Of a DNA stretch of 64,000 nt, positions 19,231-26,202 are shown piece after piece. The notes beneath the pieces were generated by a model. That model was not told the origin of the DNA and did not search any database. It saw nothing but the letters and a program-made list of their open reading frames with translations. The translations under genes and the position numbers were made by a program. Source of the stretch: Shinella lacus (GTDB lineage: Bacteria; Pseudomonadota; Alphaproteobacteria; Rhizobiales; Rhizobiaceae); assembly GCF_010994755.1 (NCBI RefSeq), contig NZ_WHSB02000003.1, positions 653,160 to 717,159 on the forward strand, in the 5' to 3' direction. Every line of letters begins with the position of its first letter. The first letter of the stretch is position 1.

Positions 19231-19971
19231 TCAGACGTGTTGCCCTCCGTTGATGTGGATTTCCGCGCCGTTGATGTAGGAGGACGGCTCGGTGCACAGG
19301 AAATAGATGGTCTCCGCGACTTCGCGCGGTTCGCCCAACCTGCCCATCGGCACTTCCGCCGCCACCAGCGCGTCCGTTCCGGGCGACAGGATCGAGGTTT
19401 CGATTTCACCCGGCGCGATGGCATTGGCCCGCACGCCGCGTTTGCCGAATTCATGCGCCATCTCGCGCGTCAGCGAGCCGAGGGCCGCCTTCGATGCCGC
19501 ATAGGCGACACCCGCGAAGGGATGCACGCGCGTTCCGGCGATGGAGGTGACGTTGACGATCGAGCCCTTCGCCGCTTCGAGTTCCGGCATCAGCGCGCGG
19601 GCGATCAGCGCCGTCGAGACGACATTGACATTCAGCACATGCGTCCAGACATCCGCGTCCGTGCCCATCACGCCGAGGCGGCTCTTTTCCGGGCCTTTCG
19701 GCGAAATGCCGGCATTGTTGACGAGCGCATGCAGCCGGCCGTTCGGCAGGCGCTCGCGCACGGTGGCGGCCAGCCGGTCGATCTGGCTGAGATCGGCGAG
19801 GTCGGCCTGGATATGGCTTTCGCGGGCAGAGGGCCAGGCGCAGTCTTCGGAGAACGGCTGGCGGGAGACGGTGAGGATGCGCCAGCCCTTCGACTGGAAC
19901 AGCTTGACCGTCGCGTGGCCGATACCGCGGCTCGCCCCGGTCAGCAGCATGGTGCGGCGTTCTTCGGTCAT
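19231..19971 (-). CDS. SDR family oxidoreductase
   Basis: 246 residues: cofactor motif TGASRGIG, NNAG, catalytic YAASK, and the end INGGQHV. The start at 19971 has AAGGAG upstream; longer frames add unrelated leader. It lies between the GntR regulator and the ABC transporter, with a palindromic site just upstream, so it is probably part of the same catabolic regulon and oxidises a hydroxyl intermediate. Substrate unknown. Confidence 0.88.
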   Translation of the reverse strand: MTEERRTMLLTGASRGIGHATVKLFQSKGWRILTVSRQPFSEDCAWPSARESHIQADLADLSQIDRLAATVRERLPNGRLHALVNNAGISPKGPEKSRLGVMGTDADVWTHVLNVNVVSTALIARALMPELEAAKGSIVNVTSIAGTRVHPFAGVAYAASKAALGSLTREMAHEFGKRGVRANAIAPGEIETSILSPGTDALVAAEVPMGRLGEPREVAETIYFLCTEPSSYINGAEIHINGGQHV

Positions 19972-19991
19972 GCGCCCAGTCTCCTTTGATG

Positions 19992-20002
19992 CTTGATGCA
20001 TC
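19992..20002. promoter_or_regulatory. candidate GntR operator copy 2
   Basis: CTTGATGCATC with the self-complementary core GATGCATC, about 20 bases upstream of the SDR start. A partial repeat TTTGATGC abuts it on the left. The same 11-mer occurs at 20761-20771. Confidence 0.55.
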
Positions 20003-20047
20003 GTAATTGGCGGTTTTCGAAATGCAAGCCTTCTTTTTAAAGCGTCT

Positions 20048-20728
20048 TCAAGCCCGGCGAACCTTGCGCTCCGTGCCGCGCTCGATGCGCTCGAGGATCG
20101 GCTTGCCGCCAAGCAGGATATCGTCGACGATCGCCATCGAAGCGGCGGCCGAATCATGCCGTTTCAGCGCCTCGACGACCGGATAGTGATGGTCGATCAT
20201 CGCACGTCCGCCTTCTATATAGGCATCGGAAATGTTCGGTCCCATCTGTAACCAGAGCCGCCGCAGGATGGTGTTCAGCACCGGAAGCCCGGCGATCTGC
20301 GGCAGCATGAAGTGAAAAGCCTGGTTGAGCTGCGTGCCTCTCAGCCGGTCGCCGGCCGCGATAGCCTGCTCGTTTTCAAGCAAAATGCCTTCCAAGGCCC
20401 TGATATCCGCGCTGGTCGCCACTTGCGCGGCCGTCTCTGCCGCAAGCCCCTCCAGCCGCACGCGAATCGCCCGGATTTCCCGGTAGCGGCTTTCGCTCAT
20501 TTCGGGAATGCGGATGTCGCGCGGCGAGCGGAAGGTGATCGCCTCGTCATTGGCAAGGCGGAGGATGGCGTCGCGGATCGGGGTCACGCTGGTGCCGAAC
20601 TGTTCCGCCAGGTCGCGGATCTTCAGCCGGTCGCCAGGCTGGAACCGTCCCTGCATGAGCGCATCGCACAGCGCGCCATAAACGACGCTGTTGAGGTTCT
20701 CATGGTCCAGTGTGGTGAATTCAGGCAT
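20048..20728 (-). CDS. GntR family transcriptional regulator, FCD subfamily
   Basis: 226 residues. The N-terminal winged helix (RLKIRDLAEQFGTSVTPIRD, about 34-53) is followed by an all-helical FCD ligand domain. ATG 20728 is preferred over a TTG 15 bases earlier. The gene is divergent from the kinase/aminotransferase operon and upstream of the SDR. The shared CTTGATGCATC sites on both sides suggest autoregulation and control of both flanks. Confidence 0.92.
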   Translation of the reverse strand: MPEFTTLDHENLNSVVYGALCDALMQGRFQPGDRLKIRDLAEQFGTSVTPIRDAILRLANDEAITFRSPRDIRIPEMSESRYREIRAIRVRLEGLAAETAAQVATSADIRALEGILLENEQAIAAGDRLRGTQLNQAFHFMLPQIAGLPVLNTILRRLWLQMGPNISDAYIEGGRAMIDHHYPVVEALKRHDSAAASMAIVDDILLGGKPILERIERGTERKVRRA

Positions 20729-20760
20729 GGAACTGGTCCGCAAAATCGACTAATAAGATA

Positions 20761-20771
20761 CTTGATGCATC
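20761..20771. promoter_or_regulatory. candidate GntR operator copy 3
   Basis: CTTGATGCATC, an exact copy of the 19992 site, in the interval between the GntR gene and the divergent kinase gene at 20835. It is placed to repress both directions. Confidence 0.55.
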
Positions 20772-20834
20772 TTTTCCGGCGTGTTTCAAGGTGAACGTCG
20801 AGAAAATGCGGAAAACCGCGCCAACGGAGCCACT

Positions 20835-21884
20835 ATGACGAAACCAGCGCCCGCCGCCAAGAAGGCCGATTCCATGTCGGCGACGTGGAGCCCGACGTCG
20901 CTTGCAGATGCCGAAGCCGCGGTGCTGCGGGTCTATGGCCAGAGCGGTGCAATCAGGCGGCTTTCCAGCGAGCGGGACGAGACCTTCCTCTTCACCCGCG
21001 CGGACGGAACGGAGTTCATCCTGAAGATCGCCAATCCCGCCGAGGACCCGGCGGCGCTGGAATTCCAGGATGGCGCGCTGCTGCATCTCGCCCGTGCCGC
21101 ACCCTCCGTGCCGGTGCCGCGGCTGGTGCTGACGACGGACGGCGCACCGAGCCACACGCTTTCCACCGCCGACGGCCCGCGTATCATGCGCCTGCTCACC
21201 TTCCTCGGCGGCGAATTGCAGTACCGCACGCCGGCCACCGAGGCGCAGAGCCGCAATGTCGGCCGCGCGCTCGCCGAGCTGGGGCGGGGCCTTGAGGACT
21301 ATGACGGGCGCCCGCCGGCGGGCAAGCTGATGTGGGACATCTCCCACACGCTCGATCTCGCCGCCGTCGTCGATCACGTCGCGCCGGAACGCCGGGCGCA
21401 GGCGGAGGCAGTGCTTGCCGAATTCGAGCGCGCGCTTCCCATCATTTCCGGGCTGCGGCGCCGCCAGATCATCCACAACGATTTCAACCCGCACAATATC
21501 CTGCTCGATCCGGCGGCCCCCACCACGGTCGTCGGCATCATCGATTTCGGCGACATGGTGCACGCGCCGCTCATCAACGATCTCGCGGTCGCGCTCTCAT
21601 ATCATCTCGCGACGGAAAACTGGGCAGCGCGGGTCGGGGCGTTCCTGGAAGGCTTCCTGTCCGCCCGCGCGCTGGAGCCGGCAGAGGTCGAGCTTCTGCC
21701 ACTCCTCACCCGGTCGCGGCTGGCGATGTCGATCATCATCGCAGAATGGCGGTCCGCACGGTTTCCGGAAAACCGCGACTACATCATGCGCAACCACGCC
21801 ACCGCCTGGTGCGGCCTGCAAAACATATCCGATCTGACGCCAGCCGGGCTGAAGCAGCTCGTGCCCAACCTTTCCGAGGGCTGA
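20835..21884 (+). CDS. APH-fold kinase, hydroxylysine kinase-like
   Basis: 349 residues with an aminoglycoside phosphotransferase fold: Lys64 in FILKIANP, the catalytic loop HNDFNPHN (Asp216, Asn221) and the metal-binding IIDFGDM (Asp238). The sequence resembles the kinase half of proteins in which this domain is fused to a class III aminotransferase, and of hydroxylysine kinase (AGPHD1). Here the two halves are separate adjacent genes. Expected role: phosphorylate the hydroxyl of an amino alcohol or hydroxy amino acid for the phospholyase encoded next. GGAG precedes ATG 20835. Confidence 0.85.
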   Translation: MTKPAPAAKKADSMSATWSPTSLADAEAAVLRVYGQSGAIRRLSSERDETFLFTRADGTEFILKIANPAEDPAALEFQDGALLHLARAAPSVPVPRLVLTTDGAPSHTLSTADGPRIMRLLTFLGGELQYRTPATEAQSRNVGRALAELGRGLEDYDGRPPAGKLMWDISHTLDLAAVVDHVAPERRAQAEAVLAEFERALPIISGLRRRQIIHNDFNPHNILLDPAAPTTVVGIIDFGDMVHAPLINDLAVALSYHLATENWAARVGAFLEGFLSARALEPAEVELLPLLTRSRLAMSIIIAEWRSARFPENRDYIMRNHATAWCGLQNISDLTPAGLKQLVPNLSEG

Positions 21885-21887
21885 ATC

Positions 21888-23198
21888 ATGTCGATGGTAA
21901 ATGCGTTTTCGCGAGCCGATTTCGAACGGCTGGACGAGACCGAGCGGGCGCTCATCGCGCGCCGTGAAAAGGTGCTCGGCCCCGCCTACCGCCTGTTTTA
22001 CGAGAAGCCGCTGCATCTGGTGCGCGGCGAAGGCGTCTTCCTCTATGATGCGGCCGGCGAAAAATATCTCGACGCCTATAACAATGTCGCCTCGCTCGGC
22101 CATTGCCATCCGCGCGTGGTGGAGGCGATCACCAGGCAGACCGCCGTGCTCAACACGCACACGCGCTACCTGCACGAAGGCATCATCGACTATGCCGAGA
22201 CGCTGACCGCCACGTTTCCGGAAGCCCTCAGCCAGGCCATGTTCACCTGCACCGGCAGCGAGGCGAACGACCTTGCCGTGCGCATCGCCCGCCACGTCAC
22301 CGGCGGCACCGGCATCATCGCGACAGAGCTCGCCTATCATGGCCTGACGAGCGCGGTCGCCGAATTCTCGCCCTCGCTCGGCGAATCCGTGACGCTCGGC
22401 CCGCATGTGCGCACCGTGCCAGCGCCGGACAGCTATCGCCATTCGCCGGACGAGATGATGGAAAAGTTCGGCCGCGATGTTGCGGCGGCTATCGCCGACC
22501 TGAAGCGCCACGGCATCAAGCCGGCCATGCTGATCACCGACACGATCTTTTCGAGCGACGGCATCTTCGCCGGCCCGAAAGGTTTTTTGAAGCCGGCGGT
22601 GGACGCGATCCATGCGGCCGGCGGCCTCTTCGTGGCGGATGAGGTGCAGCCCGGCTTCGGCCGCACCGGGGAAGCCAAGTGGGGCTTCGAGCGCCACGAC
22701 GTCGCGCCAGACATGGTGACGATCGGCAAGCCGATGGGCAACGGCTACCCGATGGCCGGCATCGTGCTGCGCCCGGAGGTCATTGCCGATTTCGGCCCGC
22801 GCGCCCGCTACTTCAACACATTCGGCGGCAACCCGATCGCCGCCGCGGCCGGCAAGGCGGTGCTCGATACGATCCGCATCGAAGGCCTGCAACAAAATGC
22901 GCTGGACGTCGGCCAGTATCTGATGGATGGCCTCAGAAGCCTCTCCCATGCGTCGATCGGCGATGTGCGCGGCTCCGGCCTGTTCATCGGCGTCGAGATC
23001 GTCGCCGACCCGGCGGCGAAGAGCCCCGATGCGGCGCTGACCACCCGCATCGTCAACGGCCTGCGCGAGCGCCGCATCCTGATCAGCGCCTCCGGCCCCA
23101 ACGCCAATGTCCTGAAAATCCGCCCGCCGCTGGTCTTCTCCCGCGAGAATGCCGACACGCTGGTGGATGCGCTGGGCGATGTGCTGAAGGGGCTCTGA
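21888..23198 (+). CDS. class III aminotransferase / phospholyase-like PLP enzyme
   Basis: 436 residues, fold type I PLP enzyme. TGSEAND binds phosphate, FVADEVQPGFGRTG carries the PLP-ring Asp, and TIGKPMGNGYPMAG carries Lys281. The GKPMGNG motif is characteristic of the AGXT2L group (ethanolamine-phosphate and phosphohydroxylysine phospholyases), which eliminate phosphate and ammonia to give an aldehyde. It lies 3 bases after the kinase gene, so the pair likely converts an amino alcohol to an aldehyde. Ordinary aminotransferase activity remains possible. Confidence 0.88.
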   Translation: MSMVNAFSRADFERLDETERALIARREKVLGPAYRLFYEKPLHLVRGEGVFLYDAAGEKYLDAYNNVASLGHCHPRVVEAITRQTAVLNTHTRYLHEGIIDYAETLTATFPEALSQAMFTCTGSEANDLAVRIARHVTGGTGIIATELAYHGLTSAVAEFSPSLGESVTLGPHVRTVPAPDSYRHSPDEMMEKFGRDVAAAIADLKRHGIKPAMLITDTIFSSDGIFAGPKGFLKPAVDAIHAAGGLFVADEVQPGFGRTGEAKWGFERHDVAPDMVTIGKPMGNGYPMAGIVLRPEVIADFGPRARYFNTFGGNPIAAAAGKAVLDTIRIEGLQQNALDVGQYLMDGLRSLSHASIGDVRGSGLFIGVEIVADPAAKSPDAALTTRIVNGLRERRILISASGPNANVLKIRPPLVFSRENADTLVDALGDVLKGL

Positions 23199-23207
23199 AC
23201 GAAAAAA

Positions 23208-23233
23208 GCCGAGGCCGCGTTAACAGCCTCGGC
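23208..23233 (-). terminator. intrinsic terminator of the RidA/racemase operon
   Basis: GCCGAGGC / GCCTCGGC stem with a 10-base loop. On the minus strand the stem is followed by six T residues, giving a classic terminator just after the RidA gene. It also sits directly downstream of the convergent aminotransferase gene. Confidence 0.85.
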
Positions 23234-23254
23234 TCTCGATCGATTTCAAAAGGC

Positions 23255-23593
23255 TCAGACGAGCGCGGTGACCTGGATCTCGACCAGCAGCTCCGGGGCC
23301 GCGAGGCGGGCTTCCACCGTGGCACGGACCGGTAGGTTGTCCTTGTCGATCCACTGGTCCCAGACTTCGTTCATCTGGCTGAAATGGGCGATGTCGCGCA
23401 GCCAGATGTTGGCGCTGATCAGCTTGGCCTTGGATGAGCCGGCCTCGGCCAGCAGGCCGTCGATCGTGGCCAGGATGTCGCGCGTCTGGGCGACGGTGTC
23501 CGCACCGCTACCAGTGACACCGGCCGTGGTGACGACGCCGTTGACGACGACGGCTTGGCAGAAGCGCGCGCCGGGCTTGATACGCTTGATCAT
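23255..23593 (-). CDS. RidA family reactive intermediate deaminase
   Basis: 112 residues. The active-site Arg is in LPVRATVEA and the Glu in LLVEIQVTALV, as in RidA. These proteins hydrolyse enamine/imine intermediates released by PLP enzymes. The start at 23593 is supported by GGGAGACC upstream. It follows the racemase-like gene by 22 bases in one transcript and ends at a strong terminator. Its presence suggests that PLP chemistry producing enamines occurs in this cluster. Confidence 0.92.
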   Translation of the reverse strand: MIKRIKPGARFCQAVVVNGVVTTAGVTGSGADTVAQTRDILATIDGLLAEAGSSKAKLISANIWLRDIAHFSQMNEVWDQWIDKDNLPVRATVEARLAAPELLVEIQVTALV

Positions 23594-23615
23594 GAAAGGT
23601 CTCCCATTGTTGTGA

Positions 23616-25400
23616 TCAGAGAATGGTCTTGCCGAAAGCCGACAGGATGAAATTGGCGCATTCCGCACCGATCGGCGATGGCAGCGCGGCATCAATGCCG
23701 GAAATGCTGAGCGAGCGCAACTTGCCGCTGAGCGCTACCATCTCCATTGTCGAATGGGTCTCGCGCACCGTGATGCCGCCAATGCCGCCGCTCCAGCCGG
23801 ACATGTCGGTGGCCGTCGGCGAATAGCAGAGATGGAAGCCGCGCGTGCCGGCGCACACCAAAGCGATCGCCTCGCGCATCGCCTGGCGCAGCCCCACCGC
23901 ATCGATTTCTGCCATGGTGAAGACGCGCATGCGGGATGCCTTCAGCGCCGCGACCTCTTCCGGTGCGGCATTGCGCAGGCCGATCAGCACGATGTTTTCC
24001 GGTGCGACATGCGGCGGCAGGCGGCTGAGCATGCGGCGGAGCACGGCGTTTTCAGCCGGCGCGTTGGCGCCTTCGTCCGGCATCATCGCGGCATCGGAAT
24101 CGATCCAGATCATGCCCAGCGCGTCGTGCCGGCGGCCCGCCGCCTCCACGAAACGAATGACATCGCGCCGGCGGGCGCAGACGGAGAGCGCCAGCGCATT
24201 TTCACCGGTGCCCTTTTCGAAGCCCAACTGTTCGATGCGCTCGGCAATGTTCTGCACGACGACCAGCGCGCCGCCGATCGCATCCGTCTCGATCGCGAAG
24301 GTCCTCGCCTCGCCCGCCTCCTGCACATCCCGCATCGGAACCTTCTCCACATATTCGGACGTCATCACCGTCAGCAGCGCGCCGTAATTCATGCGAAAAC
24401 TGACATTCTCGCCGACAGCCAAGGGCGGTTCCGCCTCGGTGAGGTCGAGCACCAGATGGTCGCTGGAGGCGCCGAGCACGCGCACGCCCGGCCGCGTCGG
24501 GATCAGCCCTTCGGCGATCACATCCTCGCGGCCGATATTGGCGATGCCGCGCAGCCGGTCGCCTTCGTCGATGAAGACCGGCACATTGCCGAAAGCGTCG
24601 ATGCCGGAGAGGCCGATCGGCATGGAGGGTTTCGTCTTGACCTCCAGAAGCTCGCCGGTGAGTTCGAAGGCATCGCGGTCGAGCGCGTCCCACGGGTCGG
24701 TCAGGAACGTATCGCGCCCGCCTTGCAGGATGGCCTCGCCAATGCGCAGGTTGTTTACGCCGGCCGGCATGCCGCCGGCCAGCAGCAGCGGCAGCGACGA
24801 GGAATTGCCGCCGGACACCCAGTCGAGCGGGCGGCCGGTGATGCTCTCCACCTTGTAGGCATGGGCGACGAGCTGGGTGAGGTTCTCCCGCGTCGGGATG
24901 ATGGCGCCGAAACAGGTGAGGTTCGTGCCCACACCGGCGATGCGCACGCCGGGCAGCTCCAGCACCGCTTCGACTGTGGGGATGAGGTCGCTCGGCCAGA
25001 TGCCCTCGCGCAGATCCCCGAGGTCGATTATCAGGATGACATCGTGCACGCGGCCGAGCCGTTCGGCGACGCGCGAGATTTCGCGCATCAATTGCAGCTC
25101 GGATTGAAGGCTGATGTCGACCGTGCGCACCAGCTCCTCGACGCGCGTCAGTGGCGGGCTGCGCAGCAGCATGATCGGGCAGTCGATGCCGGCATCGCGC
25201 AGCCGGCGGATGTTCTCGAAGCGGGATTCGGCGATGCCGGCCACCCCGCCGCGCAGCATGGCGCGCGCCACCTGCGGCATGCCGCAGGTGCCCTTGGTGA
25301 CGCCGAAGGGCGTGATGCCGGACTGGCGGCACAGGTCCACGACGGTCCGGGCATTCTTTTCGATGCGGGCGAGGTCGATCGAGATTTGCGGGTCGGACAT
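23616..25400 (-). CDS. ornithine/alanine racemase-like protein fused to a degenerate arginase-like domain
   Basis: 594 residues. Residues 1-350 match the ornithine racemase (Orr)/alanine racemase fold III family: PLP Lys36 in GVTKGTCG, DLGDLREG (126-133), GTNLTCFGAIIPT (158-170), VSGGNSSS and NNLRIGEAILQG. Residues about 395-594 look like the C-terminal two thirds of an arginase/ureohydrolase: LGMIWIDSDA (428-437), IGLRNAAPEEVAALK, RVFTMAEID, GFHLCYSP and GGITVRETHSTMEM, ending SAFGKTIL. The Mn-ligand motifs GGDHS, DAHAD and SxDxDxxDP of active arginases are not kept. It is cytoplasmic. AAGGA precedes the ATG. The arginase-like part may be regulatory or structural. Confidence 0.8.
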   Translation of the reverse strand: MSDPQISIDLARIEKNARTVVDLCRQSGITPFGVTKGTCGMPQVARAMLRGGVAGIAESRFENIRRLRDAGIDCPIMLLRSPPLTRVEELVRTVDISLQSELQLMREISRVAERLGRVHDVILIIDLGDLREGIWPSDLIPTVEAVLELPGVRIAGVGTNLTCFGAIIPTRENLTQLVAHAYKVESITGRPLDWVSGGNSSSLPLLLAGGMPAGVNNLRIGEAILQGGRDTFLTDPWDALDRDAFELTGELLEVKTKPSMPIGLSGIDAFGNVPVFIDEGDRLRGIANIGREDVIAEGLIPTRPGVRVLGASSDHLVLDLTEAEPPLAVGENVSFRMNYGALLTVMTSEYVEKVPMRDVQEAGEARTFAIETDAIGGALVVVQNIAERIEQLGFEKGTGENALALSVCARRRDVIRFVEAAGRRHDALGMIWIDSDAAMMPDEGANAPAENAVLRRMLSRLPPHVAPENIVLIGLRNAAPEEVAALKASRMRVFTMAEIDAVGLRQAMREAIALVCAGTRGFHLCYSPTATDMSGWSGGIGGITVRETHSTMEMVALSGKLRSLSISGIDAALPSPIGAECANFILSAFGKTIL

Positions 25401-25414
25401 CGCATTCCTTTGTT

Positions 25415-25463
25415 TGTCGCATTTCCGAACGGAAAACCGGTTCCCACTTTTCCTGGAAACGCT
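25415..25463. repeat. rhizobial intergenic repeat fragment (RIME/ABC-like)
   Basis: On the minus strand this reads AGCGTTTCCAGGAAAAGTGG, then GAACCGGTTTTCCGTTCGG. This resembles a mosaic element scattered between genes in Rhizobiaceae genomes, as I recall its consensus. It sits between the racemase-like gene and the dadA remnant. Confidence 0.6.
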
Positions 25464-25899
25464 CAGTTCCTGTAGAGCAGGCCCGCCGTATCGATCTCTG
25501 GCTTGCGGCCAGATACCAGATCGGCGACCAGTCTTCCCGAACCGCAGGCCATGGTCCAGCCGACATGGCCGTGGCCCGTATCGAGGAAGAGGTTTTCGTA
25601 GCGCGCGCCATGCACCGGCACGGAACCCGAGATCATCGGCCGGAGGCCCGACCAGAACACGGCCTTTTTCTCATCGATCGCGCCGGGGAAGAGATCGTGC
25701 GCCGTGCGGAGGTGGTGAGGGCCGCGGGCGAGGCCCAGGCGGTGGAATCGCCTGGCGAGACTAGGCCGGCATTGCTCTGGCTCGTGCCGCGCGCCACATC
25801 CTCGTGCCGTTCCAGCACGGTCACGTCATGGCCGTCCTTCGACAAATACCAGGCCGCAGCGGTGCCGACGACACCGCCCCCCAGAACCACTACTTTCAC
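25463..25899 (-). pseudogene. dadA: dadA remnant (D-amino acid dehydrogenase, internal deletion)
   Basis: The N-terminal piece (25633-25899) has the FAD motif VVLGGGVVGTAAAWYL and [13 protein letters not shown]. The C-terminal piece, in another frame (25463 to about 25720), has [17 protein letters not shown] and [20 protein letters not shown]. Both belong to DadA, normally about 415 residues. Only about 145 codons remain, so some 270 central codons are lost and the junction is frameshifted near 25720. Intact DadA deaminates D-amino acids and commonly pairs with alanine racemase and RidA, fitting the neighbouring operon, which may once have included it. Confidence 0.85.
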
Positions 25900-25962
25900 G
25901 TCTTCCCCCTAGCGTTAACGGCTGACTGCGCCCTGCTTGAACGTCGGCGCGAAGCCGCCCGA

Positions 25963-26202
25963 ATCCCGTCGTTGAAGCGGATGATGCGCACCACCTCCTC
26001 GAATTTTTCACAGGACTGCCGCCACACCGAACCGGGCCAAACCAGTTACGCCGAGGCATCGAGCGGCCGGTAGAGCGCCGTATAGAGCGTGCCGTAGCCG
26101 CGCCCGTAAGAGGTCTGGTAGACCGGCGGGTGGCGGAACCCCGCAAGCACGCGCTGCGTATCGGCGCCACCGGCGAACGACTTCTCCACCGCCGCTTCGC
26201 TC
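25963..26202 (-). pseudogene. C-terminal remnant of a C45-type acyltransferase/hydrolase
   Basis: The minus frame reads through FRHPPVYQTSYGRGYGTLYT and ALYRPLDAS, then a TAA stop at 26046-26048, and continues in the same frame with LVWPGSVWRQSCEKFEE. The pattern PPxY...GTLYTAxYRP...WPG resembles the C-terminus of C45 (isopenicillin-N acyltransferase-like) hydrolases. No start, no N-terminal nucleophile region and an in-frame stop indicate a dead fragment. It fills the 303-base interval between dadA and the GGDEF-EAL gene. Family assignment is from memory of the pattern. Confidence 0.5.
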
